From contig NZ_JACBFY010000001.1 of assembly GCF_021401245.1 (NCBI RefSeq), positions 682,001 to 746,000 of the forward strand: DNA of 64,000 nucleotides, given 5' to 3'. This document shows positions 38,972-48,547 of the stretch, piece after piece; within the stretch, counting starts at the first letter, position 1; the number at the start of each line of letters is the position of its first letter. Both the position numbers and the translations under genes were made by a program. Below the pieces are notes generated by a model that searched no databases, was not told the DNA's origin, and saw nothing but the letters and a program-made list of their open reading frames with translations. This DNA comes from Pseudacidovorax sp. NFM-22. Its GTDB lineage: Bacteria > Pseudomonadota > Gammaproteobacteria > Burkholderiales > Burkholderiaceae_C.

Positions 38972-40405
38972 ATGCAACTGAATTTCATCGCCAACGAGCA
39001 TGCCGCCTCCGCCAGCGGCCGCGTGATTCCGGTCCTCGACCCCTCCGACGGCCAGGCCTTCGACGAACTGCAGCGCAGCGATGCGCGCGACATCGACGCC
39101 GCCGTGCAGGCAGCGCGCGCCTGCTACGACGGCGCCTGGGCCCGCCTCTCGGCCGCCGACCGCGGACGCCTGCTGTACCGCCTGTCGCTGAAGGTGGCGG
39201 AACATGCCGACGAACTCACGGCGCTGGAGCAACGCGATTGTGGCAAGCCGACCAAGCAGGCGCGTGCCGATGCGCTGGCCCTGGCGCGCTACTTCGAGTT
39301 CTACGCCGGCGCGTGCGACAAGTTCCACGGCGAAACCATTCCGTACCTCGACGGCTACAGCGTCATGACCTGGCGCGAGCCGCACGGGGTGACGGGCCAT
39401 GTGATCCCGTGGAACTACCCCATGCAGATCTTCGGGCGCAGCGTCGGTGGCGCGCTGGCCGCGGGCAACTGCTGCGTGGTCAAGCCTGCCGAAGACGCCT
39501 GCCTGTCGCTCATCCGCGTGGCGCAACTGGCGGCCGAAGTGGGCTTTCCCGCAGGCGCCATCAACATCGTCACCGGCTACGGCCATGAAGTCGGCGACGC
39601 GCTGGCACGCCACCCCGGCATCGATCACATCAGCTTCACCGGAAGCCCTCGCGTGGGCACGCTGATCCAGCAGGTGGCTGCCGAGCGCCACTGCCCCGTC
39701 ACGCTCGAACTCGGCGGCAAGAGCCCGCAGATCGTCTTTGCCGATGCCGACCTGGATGCCGCCATTCCGGTGCTCATCAATGCCATCGTGCAGAACTCGG
39801 GCCAGACCTGCTCGGCCGGTTCGCGCGTGCTGATCGAAGGCAGCATCTACGAACCACTGCTCGACCGCCTAGGTGCGGCCTTCGAAAAGCTGCGCGTGGG
39901 GCCCGCCGCCATGGACCTGGACCTCGGCCCGCTGATCCGTCAGACCCAGCAGCAGCGCGTGTGGGACTTCCTCTCCGATGCCCAGACTGCCGGCATCCCC
40001 ATGGTGGCCCAGGGCCAGGTCGTGGAGGAGGCGCCCGACTCCGGCTTCTACCAGGCGCCCACGCTGCTGCGCGACGTGCCGGTGGACCATCGCATCGCCC
40101 AGGAGGAAGTCTTCGGCCCCGTGCTGGCGGCCATGCGCTTCGATGGCGAGGATGACGCGGTGCGCCTGGCCAATGCCACCGAGTTCGGGCTCGTGGCCGG
40201 CGTGTGGACGCGCGATGGATCGCGGCAGTTCCGCATGGCGAAGCGGCTGCGCAGCGGCCAGGTGTTCATCAACAACTACGGCGCGGGCGGCGGGGTCGAA
40301 CTGCCCTTCGGTGGGGTGAAGTCCTCCGGCTACGGTCGCGAAAAGGGCTTCGAGGCGCTCTACGGCTTCACCACGCTGAAGACGGTGGCCATCCGCCACG
40401 GCTGA
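38972..40405 (+). CDS. NAD(P)+-dependent aldehyde dehydrogenase
   Basis: 477-residue member of the aldehyde dehydrogenase superfamily, oxidising an aldehyde to the acid. Catalytic residues are in place: N148 (VIPWNYPM), E246 (LELGGKSP) and C280 (NSGQTCSAGSR), with coenzyme motif SFTGSPRVGT and the C-terminal LPFGGVKSSGYGREKG. It is closest in feel to betaine/gamma-aminobutyraldehyde-type enzymes, but the substrate cannot be told. The ATG at 38972 begins MQLNFIANEHAASASG; upstream in-frame codons are not protein-like. No pathway partner is next to it. Confidence 0.9.
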   Translation: MQLNFIANEHAASASGRVIPVLDPSDGQAFDELQRSDARDIDAAVQAARACYDGAWARLSAADRGRLLYRLSLKVAEHADELTALEQRDCGKPTKQARADALALARYFEFYAGACDKFHGETIPYLDGYSVMTWREPHGVTGHVIPWNYPMQIFGRSVGGALAAGNCCVVKPAEDACLSLIRVAQLAAEVGFPAGAINIVTGYGHEVGDALARHPGIDHISFTGSPRVGTLIQQVAAERHCPVTLELGGKSPQIVFADADLDAAIPVLINAIVQNSGQTCSAGSRVLIEGSIYEPLLDRLGAAFEKLRVGPAAMDLDLGPLIRQTQQQRVWDFLSDAQTAGIPMVAQGQVVEEAPDSGFYQAPTLLRDVPVDHRIAQEEVFGPVLAAMRFDGEDDAVRLANATEFGLVAGVWTRDGSRQFRMAKRLRSGQVFINNYGAGGGVELPFGGVKSSGYGREKGFEALYGFTTLKTVAIRHG

Positions 40406-40426
40406 GGCCGTCGGCGGGCACGGCAC

Positions 40427-41353
40427 TCACCCGAGCGCCGTGTCCAGCAGCATCATCAGCACGAAGCCCACCATCAACCCGCCCGTCGCAAAGGCCTCAT
40501 GGCCCTTGCGGTGGGACTCGGGAATGATTTCATGGCTGATGACGAAGAGCATCGCGCCGGCCGCAAAGCCCAATCCCCAGGGCAGCAGCAAAGCGGAATG
40601 TTCGACGACCGCGGCGCCCAGCACGGCGCCCAGCGGTTCCACCAGGCCGGACGCCATGCCCAGCGCCACGGCGACGCCGCGCCCATAACCCGCAGCCAGC
40701 AGCGCCACCGCGACCACCAGCCCCTCGGGCACGTCCTGGATCGCGATGCCCGTCGCCAGCGCGTTGGCACGCAGCCCATCGTTGCCCGCGTAGCCGACGC
40801 CGATGGCCAGCCCTTCGGGCAGGTTGTGCAGGGCGATGGCGATCACGAACAGCCAGGTGCGCCGCAGCGTGCGCACGGCATCGGTGTCGCGTCCTTCGCG
40901 GCCCTTGATGAAATGCTCGTGAGGCAGCAGCTTTTCCATGGCCATCAGGGCGGCAGCGCCCAGCAGGATCGCGGCGCCGATCACGCCGCCCGCGGACCAG
41001 CGGCCGCCGCCGAACAGCGCCTGCTCCTTGGCCACCTCCAGCCCAGGCAGGATCAGCGAGAAAGCGCAGGCCGCCAGCATGACGCCGGCGCCGAAGCCGA
41101 AGAGCGTGTCCTGTACGCGCTCTGAAAGCCGTTGGGAGAACAGCACTGGCAGCGTACCCAGCGCCGTGGCCAGGGCCGCGACCGAGCCACCCACCAGGGC
41201 CTGCCCCACCACCTCGCTGCTGGCAACCAGCGACCAGAACTGCCCTGCCAGGACCAACACGCCCACCCCCATGATCGCCAGCCCGAGCCAGCGGCGCGCA
41301 GTGCGCGGATGCCTGCGCGTGGCAGGCCAGGCAGCGGTTTCAGGGTCGTTCAT
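40427..41353 (-). CDS. ZIP-family divalent metal transporter
   Basis: 308-residue membrane protein with about eight or nine helices. The two ZIP metal-site helices are clear: AIALHNLPEGLAIGVGYAG and GIAIQDVPEGLVVAVALLAA. A cytoplasmic loop before them (LLPHEHFIKGREGRDTDAV) includes a His pair. Relatives import zinc, iron or manganese; a GufA-like ZIP is likely. The ATG at 41351-41353 starts MNDPETAAWPATRRHPR, a longer N-terminus than usual. It is divergent from moaA across 299 bases, in which I see no riboswitch or clear metal-regulator box. Confidence 0.88.
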   Translation of the reverse strand: MNDPETAAWPATRRHPRTARRWLGLAIMGVGVLVLAGQFWSLVASSEVVGQALVGGSVAALATALGTLPVLFSQRLSERVQDTLFGFGAGVMLAACAFSLILPGLEVAKEQALFGGGRWSAGGVIGAAILLGAAALMAMEKLLPHEHFIKGREGRDTDAVRTLRRTWLFVIAIALHNLPEGLAIGVGYAGNDGLRANALATGIAIQDVPEGLVVAVALLAAGYGRGVAVALGMASGLVEPLGAVLGAAVVEHSALLLPWGLGFAAGAMLFVISHEIIPESHRKGHEAFATGGLMVGFVLMMLLDTALG

Positions 41354-41652
41354 GGTCGGTCCTTGCGGTGACGGCATCGCTCCGGCACCGGGAGGGCGCC
41401 CGCCCTCCAACACTGGAGCGCTGGCAGTGAACCACCGGGCCAGGCCCGTCGATGTAGTCCGGGCGCCGGTCCGGCTACCAGCGGACGCAGGGGGTGCCGA
41501 CGGCTGGGCGTCGCCTGCCGGCGGACAGCCCTGCATCCGCCCCCGGGTTCTCCCGCAAGGGCAGACCCCACGCTGCGCCGGAATGCACCCCGTCGATAAA
41601 CTGCAACGCCCACCGACGTCGTCCTTGCGAGGCGCCGCTCCCCACACATCCC

Positions 41653-42786
41653 ATGGCCTTTCGCGTGATCCCCCTCGTCGACCAGCGCCGCGATGCGCCC
41701 CTGCCCGCGCCGCGCGACGAAGACGGGGTGCGCGCAGGCCTGCTGCAGGACAGGCTCGGACGTCCCCTCACCGACCTGCGCATCAGCGTGACCGACCGCT
41801 GCAACTTCCGCTGCAGCTACTGCATGCCCAAGGAGGTGTTCGACAAGAACCATGTCTACCTCCCGCATTCCGCGCTGCTCAGCTTCGAGGAGATCACGCG
41901 CCTGGCGCACGTGTTCGTCGACCAGGGCGTGCGCAAGATCCGCCTCACGGGGGGCGAACCGCTGCTGCGCAAGAACATCGAGCACCTGATCGAGCAACTC
42001 GCCGCGCTGCGCACGCCCGACGGGTCGCCACTGGATCTGACGCTCACCACCAACGGCTCGCTGCTCGCACGCAAGGCGCATGCGCTCAGGGCCGCCGGCC
42101 TGCAGCGCGTGACGGTCAGCCTCGATGCGCTCGATGACGCCGTCTTCCGCCGCATGAACGACATGGACTTCCCGGTCGCCGACGTGCTGGCCGGCATCGA
42201 TGCCGCGCGCGAGGCGGGGCTGGGGCCGATCAAGGTCAACATGGTGGTCAAGCGCGGCACCAACGAGCAGGAGATCCTGCCAATGGCGCGGCACTTCCGT
42301 GAGCGGCATGGCGGCAACGTGGTGCTGCGCTTCATCGAATACATGGACGTGGGCGCCACCAACGGCTGGCGCATGGACGAGGTGATGCCCTCCGCCGACG
42401 TGGTGGCGCACATCGCCGCCGAGTTGCCGCTGCGGCCCCTGGAGGCCAGCGCGCCGGGCGAGACCGCGCAGCGCTGGGCCTACGCCGATGGCCGTGGCGA
42501 GATCGGCGTCATCAGCAGCGTCACGCAGGCCTTCTGCCGCGATTGCAGCCGGCTTCGCCTTTCCACCGAAGGCCGCGTGTACCTTTGCCTCTTCGCCTCC
42601 CAGGGCCATGACCTGCGGCAACTGCTGCGCGGCGGCGCCGACGACGAGGCGCTGGCGCGCACCGTGCGCAGCATCTGGACGCAGCGGGGCGACCGCTATT
42701 CCGAGTTGCGGGCCCGCCGGCCGGCCGACGAGGCGGCCGAGGGTCCGGCCCCTCGCCGCGTCGAGATGAGCTACATCGGCGGATGA
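41653..42786 (+). CDS. moaA: GTP 3',8-cyclase (molybdenum cofactor biosynthesis protein A)
   Basis: Radical-SAM enzyme for the first step of molybdopterin synthesis, turning GTP into 3',8-cyclo-GTP. The 377-residue protein has the SAM cluster motif CNFRCSYC preceded by LRISVTDR, the GGEP motif ([10 protein letters not shown]), the C-terminal second cluster CRDC...C ([20 protein letters not shown]) and the catalytic C-terminal GG (MSYIGG). About 40 extra residues lie before the radical-SAM core. The ATG at 41653 is preferred because the upstream extension is Pro/Arg-rich. It starts a moaA-mobA-moeA run with gaps of 57 and 46 bases. Confidence 0.95.
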   Translation: MAFRVIPLVDQRRDAPLPAPRDEDGVRAGLLQDRLGRPLTDLRISVTDRCNFRCSYCMPKEVFDKNHVYLPHSALLSFEEITRLAHVFVDQGVRKIRLTGGEPLLRKNIEHLIEQLAALRTPDGSPLDLTLTTNGSLLARKAHALRAAGLQRVTVSLDALDDAVFRRMNDMDFPVADVLAGIDAAREAGLGPIKVNMVVKRGTNEQEILPMARHFRERHGGNVVLRFIEYMDVGATNGWRMDEVMPSADVVAHIAAELPLRPLEASAPGETAQRWAYADGRGEIGVISSVTQAFCRDCSRLRLSTEGRVYLCLFASQGHDLRQLLRGGADDEALARTVRSIWTQRGDRYSELRARRPADEAAEGPAPRRVEMSYIGG

Positions 42787-42843
42787 CCGCCAGCCCTCTT
42801 GCCGCGTGGTTGCGCACGCCGCCAGCCTGGCCGGAGGACCGCC

Positions 42844-43497
42844 GTGAGCGCCGCTGAGGAGCCGCTGCATCAGCCACCCGCCCTCGGGACGGCCACCCTC
42901 ACCGGCGCCGTGCTGGCCGGCGGCCAGGGCCGGCGGATGGGCGGCGCCGACAAGGGCCTCCAGCCCTATCGCGGCCAGCCGCTGGCGCTCAATGCGCTGC
43001 AACGGCTGCAGCCTCAGGTGGACGCCTTCCTCATCAGCGCCAATCGCCATCTGCCCACCTACGAGACTTTCGGCGTGCCGGTGGTGCAGGACAGCATCGC
43101 CGGCTTTGCCGGCCCACTGGCCGGCATGCTGGCCGCCATGGAGCGCTGCACCACGCCATGGCTGCTGACGGTGCCGTGCGACGTGCCGGCATTCCCCCCC
43201 GACCTTGCCGCACGCCTGTTGCACGCCGCCCGGTCCACTGGGGCCGACATCGCCATCCCCACCGTTCGAAGCGGGCCCGGCGACGACGACGCGCGTCCGC
43301 AACCCGTGTTCTGCCTCGTCCACACGCGCCTGCACGCCAGCCTGCGCGACTGGCTGGCGCGCGGCGAGCGCCGCGTCATGGGCTGGGCACGCCAGCAGGG
43401 CGCGCAGCTGGTGCCTTTCGACCAGCCCGGTGACCCGGCCGCCTTCGCCAACATCAACACCCTGGAAGCGCTCGCCGCTCTCAACGACCAGCGCTGA
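42844..43497 (+). CDS. mobA: Molybdenum cofactor guanylyltransferase
   Basis: Attaches GMP to Mo-molybdopterin to form the guanine dinucleotide cofactor used by DMSO-reductase-family enzymes. The 217-residue protein has the nucleotide-binding loop GAVLAGGQGRRMGGADKGLQ and the acceptor-site stretch GPLAGMLAAME. The GTG at 42844 is chosen because GGAGG lies 6 bases upstream; the frame before it looks non-coding. It is flanked by moaA and moeA. A 7-bp inverted repeat (GCGGCCG/CGGCCGC) sits between mobA and moeA and is probably not a strong terminator. Confidence 0.93.
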   Translation: MSAAEEPLHQPPALGTATLTGAVLAGGQGRRMGGADKGLQPYRGQPLALNALQRLQPQVDAFLISANRHLPTYETFGVPVVQDSIAGFAGPLAGMLAAMERCTTPWLLTVPCDVPAFPPDLAARLLHAARSTGADIAIPTVRSGPGDDDARPQPVFCLVHTRLHASLRDWLARGERRVMGWARQQGAQLVPFDQPGDPAAFANINTLEALAALNDQR

Positions 43498-43543
43498 GGC
43501 GGCCGATACTCGGCGGCCGCGCCCTGCCGGCACGCCTCCCGCC

Positions 43544-44839
43544 ATGACCTCTTCGCCCAACAATCCCTCCCACGCCGACATCACGCCCGACCTGCATATC
43601 GACGAAGTGCACCCGCGCATCGCCCGTCTGGTCGCGCGTGGCCGCAAGGACCTGCCGACCGAGCAGATCGCGCTGGGCGAAGCAGTGGGTCGCATCCTGG
43701 CGGCGGACGTCCTGTCGCCGGTTTCCGTTCCGCCGCACGACAACGCCGCCATGGACGGCTATGCCTTCTCCGGCGCGGCGCTGCAGTCCGCGGCCGCGGA
43801 GCTGGACCTGCGCGTGGTGGGAAAGGCCCGCGCGGGCGCACCCTGGACCGGCCAGTTGGGCCCGGGCGAAGCCCTGCGCATCATGACGGGCGCCGTGATG
43901 CCACAGGGTGCCGACACCGTGGTGCCCCAGGAGCTGTGCCAGCCCCAAGCCGACCGGGTGCGCTTCGACCGCCTCCGCGTCGTCGCCGGCGCGCACTGCC
44001 GCAAAGCGGGCGAGGACCTGCGGGCCGGCGGCTTGGCGCTGGCCGCGGGCACACGCCTCACGCCGGCGGCGCTCGGCCTCCTCGCGAGTCTCGGACAGGC
44101 AGAGGTGAACGTGAGGCGCAGGCTCCGGGTCGCCGTCCTGTCCACTGGGGACGAACTGCTCCAGCCCGGCGAGCCGCCACGCCCCGGTGCGATCTACGAC
44201 AGCAACCGCACCACCCTCTCGGCGCTCGTGCGCAGCCTCGGCCTTGAACCGCTCGACCTGGGCCCGGTGCCCGACCGGGCCGACGCCCTGGCCGCAGCGC
44301 TCGCCGATGCCGGACGGCAGGCGGACGTGGTGATCAGCTCCGGCGGCGTGAGCGTGGGCGAGGCCGACCACACGCGGTCCGCGCTCGCAGCATCGGGCGA
44401 ACTGGCCTTCTGGCACGTCGCGATGCGGCCCGGCCGGCCCTTTGCCGCTGGCGTGCTGACGGGCGATGCCGGCGCGCCGCTGCCCTTCTTCGGCCTTCCG
44501 GGCAACCCGGTGGCCGCGATGGTGAGCTTTCTGGTGTTCGTGCGGCCGGCGCTGCTGCAACTGGCCGGGTGCGGCGCAGCCGAGGCGGTCGCGCCGCCCC
44601 TGGTCCGTGCGCGCACGAGCCGCGCGCTGCGCAAGCGCCCCGGCCGGACCGAGTACCAGCGCGCGGTGGTCCGCCGGGTGCCCGGCGCCCTGCCGGTGGT
44701 CGACGTCGCGCTCAACCAGAGTTCGGCGGTGCTCAGCGCGATGGTGGCGGCAGACGCCCTGGTCGTGCTGCCACACGATCAGGGCCACGTCGACGCCGGC
44801 GAGGAAGTCGACGTGCTGCTGCTAAACACGCTGTTCTGA
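43544..44839 (+). CDS. moeA: Molybdopterin molybdotransferase
   Basis: Inserts molybdate into adenylylated molybdopterin. The 431-residue protein has the MoeA order of domains: N-terminal PHDNAAMDGYAF, then RIMTGAVMPQGADTVVPQE, the MoCF-binding MogA-like domain (RVAVLSTGDELLQPGEPPRP, VVISSGGVSVGEADH, FFGLPGNPVAAMVSF), and a C-terminal beta domain. All main motifs are intact. The ATG at 43544 gives MTSSPNNPSHADITPD. It closes the moaA-mobA-moeA group; moaC, moaD and moaE must lie elsewhere. Confidence 0.95.
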   Translation: MTSSPNNPSHADITPDLHIDEVHPRIARLVARGRKDLPTEQIALGEAVGRILAADVLSPVSVPPHDNAAMDGYAFSGAALQSAAAELDLRVVGKARAGAPWTGQLGPGEALRIMTGAVMPQGADTVVPQELCQPQADRVRFDRLRVVAGAHCRKAGEDLRAGGLALAAGTRLTPAALGLLASLGQAEVNVRRRLRVAVLSTGDELLQPGEPPRPGAIYDSNRTTLSALVRSLGLEPLDLGPVPDRADALAAALADAGRQADVVISSGGVSVGEADHTRSALAASGELAFWHVAMRPGRPFAAGVLTGDAGAPLPFFGLPGNPVAAMVSFLVFVRPALLQLAGCGAAEAVAPPLVRARTSRALRKRPGRTEYQRAVVRRVPGALPVVDVALNQSSAVLSAMVAADALVVLPHDQGHVDAGEEVDVLLLNTLF

Positions 44840-44890
44840 CGGCGGCGCGCGGCCGGCGCCCGGCAGTCGCCGTGAACTAAGACGGAAAGC

Positions 44891-45340
44891 TCAGGCGCGC
44901 CCCTGCGCGTGCAGCACGCCACGGTTGGCGAGCGCGTCCGCGCGTTCATTGCCTGGATCGCCCGAGTGCCCGCGCACCCAGCGCCATTCGATCTGGTGCC
45001 CGCCGTCGGCCACCAGCTGATCGAGCCGCTTCCACAGCTCCACGTTCTTGACCGGCTGACCGGTCGAGGTGCGCCAGCCCTTGGCCTTCCAGCCGCGGAT
45101 CCAGGACGTGATGCCCTGGCGCACGTACTGGCTGTCCAGGAAGAGCACCACGCGGCAGGGCCGCTTGAGCGCGGCCAGCGCCTCGATCACCGCCATCAGC
45201 TCCATGCGGTTGTTGGTGGTGTCCAGCTCGCCGCCGAAGATTTCTTTTTCAAAGGTGCCGGACTTGAGCCAGGCGCCCCAGCCGCCTGGGCCGGGATTGC
45301 CCTTGCAGGCACCGTCGGTGTAGATCGTGACTTCGTTCAA
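44891..45340 (-). CDS. rnhA: Ribonuclease HI
   Basis: Cuts RNA in RNA-DNA hybrids. The 149-residue protein has the DEDD active site in order: D ([20 protein letters not shown]), E ([12 protein letters not shown]), D (LFLDSQYV) and D (NERADALAN). The normal family start corresponds to a TTG at 45338-45340, which overlaps the stop of the upstream methyltransferase (TTGA). With no good ribosome binding site, translation is probably coupled to that gene. No in-frame ATG is available at this point. Confidence 0.94.
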   Translation of the reverse strand: MNEVTIYTDGACKGNPGPGGWGAWLKSGTFEKEIFGGELDTTNNRMELMAVIEALAALKRPCRVVLFLDSQYVRQGITSWIRGWKAKGWRTSTGQPVKNVELWKRLDQLVADGGHQIEWRWVRGHSGDPGNERADALANRGVLHAQGRA

Positions 45341-46113
45341 AGGTTGTGTTTCTTTCCAGTTCTGGATGTCCGGCCGGCGATCGGGCGCGGTGCCGCCGCC
45401 ATCGCCGGCCGCCGTTTCCAGTCGGCCGGCAGCAGACGCATGCCGCGCACGCGCTTGACCGCGACGACGAAATAGACGGCGCCGAAGATGGGCCACCAGC
45501 GCTCGCCCAGGTCGTCCATCCAGCGGTAGCGCTGAAGCCAGGCTTCACCGCGCGCGGCCGGCCGGTACAGGCCGAAGCGGCCGGACTCGACCTCGAAGCC
45601 CAGCAGACGCAGCCAGTCGCGCAGACGCCAGTAGTTGATGAGTTCGGAGGGGCCCGGCAAATAAAGTTCGCCGCCGCCCAGATGCCGGTACAGTCGGGCC
45701 CGGCGCTGCCGCAGGCCCCAGAGACTCGCCGGGTTCAGCCCGCAGACGACCACGCGGCCTTCGGGCACCAGCACCCGTTCCACCTCGCGCAGCGTGGTGT
45801 GCGGGTCGGCAGCGAGTTCGAGCGTGTGGGGCAGCGTGACGAGGTCCAGGCTGTTGGCGCCGAAGGGCAAGGCCGAGAAGTCCGTCAGCAGGCCGGCCGA
45901 AGCGGCCGGCGGCTCCTCGGGACCGCCGGCCAGCCAGCGATGCGGCATGCGGTTGGTGCGCAGCGTGTCGATCTCGGCACAGCCCAGCTGCAGTGCGTGA
46001 TAACCAAAGATGTCGACCACCGCCTCGTCGAACTGCGACGCCTCCCAGGCCTGCAGCAGGCGGCCGGGCGGGGTCTTCAACCAATCGCCCAACTTTATAA
46101 TTTGATCGGTCAT
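45337..46113 (-). CDS. Class I SAM-dependent methyltransferase
   Basis: 258-residue methyltransferase of the type found beside rnhA and gloB in many betaproteobacteria. The central region has SAM-domain features: [36 protein letters not shown] and [20 protein letters not shown]. The classical glycine-rich motif I is weak. The target is unknown. The C-terminus is basic ([24 protein letters not shown]). The start at 46111-46113 shares the bases CATG with the gloB start on the other strand. A longer form from 46146 would overlap gloB further and is less like the family. Confidence 0.83.
   Translation of the reverse strand: MTDQIIKLGDWLKTPPGRLLQAWEASQFDEAVVDIFGYHALQLGCAEIDTLRTNRMPHRWLAGGPEEPPAASAGLLTDFSALPFGANSLDLVTLPHTLELAADPHTTLREVERVLVPEGRVVVCGLNPASLWGLRQRRARLYRHLGGGELYLPGPSELINYWRLRDWLRLLGFEVESGRFGLYRPAARGEAWLQRYRWMDDLGERWWPIFGAVYFVVAVKRVRGMRLLPADWKRRPAMAAAPRPIAGRTSRTGKKHNL
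46096..46101 (+). promoter_or_regulatory. Perfect -10 element just before gloB
   Basis: TATAAT lies 10 bases before the gloB ATG at 46112. A start of transcription 6-8 bases after it would fall at about 46108, so the gloB message would be leaderless or nearly so. The -35 region (around TCTTCA, 46074-46079) is a weak match. The element lies inside the first codons of the divergent methyltransferase gene. Confidence 0.5.
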
Positions 46114-46900
46114 GACCCTTGTTCCGTTGCCTGCTTTCGCCGACAACTACATCTGGATGCTCCAGATCGACGGGCAGGCCGCCGTGGTGGATCCAGGCGA
46201 CGCCGGACCGGTGTTCGACGCCTTGGCCCGGGAGCCCGGGCTTGAACTGGCGGCGATTCTAGTCACACACCATCACGGCGATCACACGGGCGGCGTGGCT
46301 GCGCTGCGCGAGGCGACGGGGGCCCAGGTCTTCGGTCCCGCCACCGAAAACATCCCCCAGCCCTTCACGCCAATGCGCGGTGGCGACCACGCGCAGGCAC
46401 TCGGCCTGCGCTTCGATGTCATCGATGTGCCGGGCCACACGGCCGGCCACATCGCCTACGTGCTGCGCGAGCCGCCGGCCCCGCTTTCCCATCCGCTGCT
46501 CTTTTGCGGCGACACCCTCTTCTCGGGCGGCTGCGGCCGCCTGTTCGAGGGCACACCGGCGCAGATGCTGGCCTCGCTCGATGCGCTGGCCGCCCTGCCC
46601 GACGACACCCAGGTGTGCTGCGCGCACGAGTACACCCTCTCCAACCTGCGCTTTGCCCTGGCGGTGGAACCCGGCAATGCCGCGCTTGTCGATCACGAGC
46701 GCCACTGCCAGACGCTGCGCGCCCAAGGGCGCCCCACCCTGCCGGCCCGGCTGGCGATGGAGCGCCGCACCAACCCCTTTCTGCGCTCGCGCGAAGGCAC
46801 CGTCATCGCCGCCGTCCAGGCGCACGCGCCCGGCGTGCAGTCTGACGACGAGGTTGCCGTCTTCGCTGCCCTGCGCCAATGGAAAAACGACTTCCGATGA
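46112..46900 (+). CDS. gloB: Hydroxyacylglutathione hydrolase (glyoxalase II)
   Basis: Splits S-D-lactoylglutathione to lactate and glutathione in methylglyoxal detoxification. The 262-residue protein has the metallo-beta-lactamase motif THHHGDHTGG, the later metal ligands H in VPGHTAGH, D in FCGDTLF and H in CAHEYTLSNLRFAL, and the C-terminal RRTNPFLR that binds glutathione. The start [17 protein letters not shown] is standard. Its stop overlaps the mltD start (ATGA). It likely uses the TATAAT at 46096-46101. Confidence 0.96.
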   Translation: MTLVPLPAFADNYIWMLQIDGQAAVVDPGDAGPVFDALAREPGLELAAILVTHHHGDHTGGVAALREATGAQVFGPATENIPQPFTPMRGGDHAQALGLRFDVIDVPGHTAGHIAYVLREPPAPLSHPLLFCGDTLFSGGCGRLFEGTPAQMLASLDALAALPDDTQVCCAHEYTLSNLRFALAVEPGNAALVDHERHCQTLRAQGRPTLPARLAMERRTNPFLRSREGTVIAAVQAHAPGVQSDDEVAVFAALRQWKNDFR

Positions 46901-48489
46901 AGAGACTTTTCGCCGCCGCCATGGTGGCTGCCTCGCTGTTCCTGGCCGGCTGCGCCAGCACCCCGCCCGACTCCAAGGCGATCCAGGCCGCCGCAACGGC
47001 CTCCTCGTCCTCCGCCGCGCCGGTCTATCCCACGGGCCGGCTGACGCCGCTGGTGCCCGGCAGCCAGGAATGGAGCGGCCACAGCGTGGTCACCCTCGCG
47101 CCGCCAGTGGACATGTGGGACCGCATCCGCCGCGGCTTCAAGATGCCCGACCTGGACAGCGACCTCGTGCGGGACCGCGAGCAGTGGTACGCCACCCGGC
47201 CCGACTACATCCAGCGGATGACGGAGCGCTCCAGCAAGTACATCTTCCACATCGTCGAAGAGCTCGAACGGCGCGGCATGCCCACCGAGCTGGCGCTGCT
47301 GCCCTACATCGAGAGCGCCTTCAACCCGCAGGCCGTCTCCAGCGCGCGCGCCACCGGCATGTGGCAGTTCATGCCGGCCACCGGCAATGACTACGACCTC
47401 AAGCAGAACCTGTTCCGCGACGACCGGCGCGACGTGGTCGCCTCCACCCGTGCCGCCCTAGACTACCTGCAGCGCCTCTACACCATGTTCGGCGACTGGC
47501 AGCTGGCGCTGGCGGCCTACAACTGGGGCGAGGGCAACGTGGGCCGCGCCATCGCGCGCAATCAGAAGGCCGGCCTGCCCACGGGCTACGCCGATCTGAA
47601 GATGCCCGACGAGACCCGCTACTACGTGCCCAAGCTGCAGGCGGTGAAGAACATCGTCGCCAACCCGCAGCAGTTCGGCGTCGACCTGCCCTTCATCGCC
47701 AACCACCCCTACTTCCAGACCGTCGAGCTCACGCGCGACCTGGACGTGGAACTCGCCGCCAAGCTGGCCGACGTGCGCATCGAGGACTTCCGGGCCCTCA
47801 ATCCGGCCGCGCACAAGCCGGTGCTGCTGGCCGCCAGCGGTACGCCCATCCTGCTGCCCTGGGACAACGCCGCCGTCTTCAAGCGCAACTTCGAGGCCTA
47901 CAACCAGGGCCAGTACGCGAGCTGGACGGCCTGGACGGTGCCTTCGACGATGACTGTGGCCGATGCCGCCCAGCGCACCGGCATGAGCGAAGCCGACCTG
48001 CGGGCGATGAACAACATCCCGCCGCGCATGCTGATCAAGTCGGGCTCCACGCTGATCGTGCCGCGCACCGCCCGCGTGAAGGAAGACGTGGCGGCCGTCG
48101 TGGCCGAGACGGGCCACCTGAGCTTCGAGCCCGAGATCGTCACCCGCCGCACCGTGGTCAAGGCGGGCCGCAACGACAGCGTCACCAGCATCGCCAACCG
48201 CTACAAGCTCAGTCCCGCGCGCGTGGCGCAGTGGAACGACGTGGCAGCGGGCCACCGCTTCAAGCGCGGCTTCCAGGTCGTGGTGTACCTGCCCGTGCGA
48301 GCGGCGGCCGCCGAGAACGTGGGCAGCGGCGCCAAGCATGCCGTGGTCACCAGCAAGCGCGGCGGCGGCGTGCCCCGGGCCGCGGTCGCACCGGTGTCCA
48401 CGCGCGCGGTCGCGCGCAGCACCACGGCCAGCTCGAAGAAGGCGGTCACGTCGCCCCGCGGCGGCTCGCCGTCCAAGAAGAAGCGCTGA
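46897..48489 (+). CDS. mltD: Membrane-bound lytic murein transglycosylase D (lipoprotein)
   Basis: 530-residue peptidoglycan-cleaving lipoprotein. A lipobox LAGC (C19) follows a short signal. The SLT domain (~110-240) shows catalytic Glu in PYIESAFNPQAVSSARATG, then MWQFMPATG and AAYNWGEGNV. Two LysM-like segments follow (around TVPSTMTVADAAQRTGMSEA and VKAGRNDSVTSIANRYKLSP); the first is weak. The last ~60 residues are Ala/Ser/Lys/Arg-rich and end in GSPSKKKR. The start overlaps the gloB stop by four bases. Confidence 0.93.
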   Translation: MKRLFAAAMVAASLFLAGCASTPPDSKAIQAAATASSSSAAPVYPTGRLTPLVPGSQEWSGHSVVTLAPPVDMWDRIRRGFKMPDLDSDLVRDREQWYATRPDYIQRMTERSSKYIFHIVEELERRGMPTELALLPYIESAFNPQAVSSARATGMWQFMPATGNDYDLKQNLFRDDRRDVVASTRAALDYLQRLYTMFGDWQLALAAYNWGEGNVGRAIARNQKAGLPTGYADLKMPDETRYYVPKLQAVKNIVANPQQFGVDLPFIANHPYFQTVELTRDLDVELAAKLADVRIEDFRALNPAAHKPVLLAASGTPILLPWDNAAVFKRNFEAYNQGQYASWTAWTVPSTMTVADAAQRTGMSEADLRAMNNIPPRMLIKSGSTLIVPRTARVKEDVAAVVAETGHLSFEPEIVTRRTVVKAGRNDSVTSIANRYKLSPARVAQWNDVAAGHRFKRGFQVVVYLPVRAAAAENVGSGAKHAVVTSKRGGGVPRAAVAPVSTRAVARSTTASSKKAVTSPRGGSPSKKKR

Positions 48490-48547
48490 CCGTCGCGCCG
48501 CCCGCGCGCGGCGAGGCGCGACGGCCCCGCCCGCGGCGGGCCACCGC

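Noticed and set aside
41354-41652. Possible molybdenum cofactor or metal riboswitch in the zip-moaA gap
   Set aside because: No conserved riboswitch core was recognised. The sequence is plain GC-rich DNA with a weak GATAAACT -10-like element near moaA.
43499-43520. Inverted repeat GCGGCCG / CGGCCGC between mobA and moeA as a terminator
   Set aside because: No T run follows and the two genes belong to one functional group 46 bases apart, so it more likely reflects GC-rich spacer sequence.
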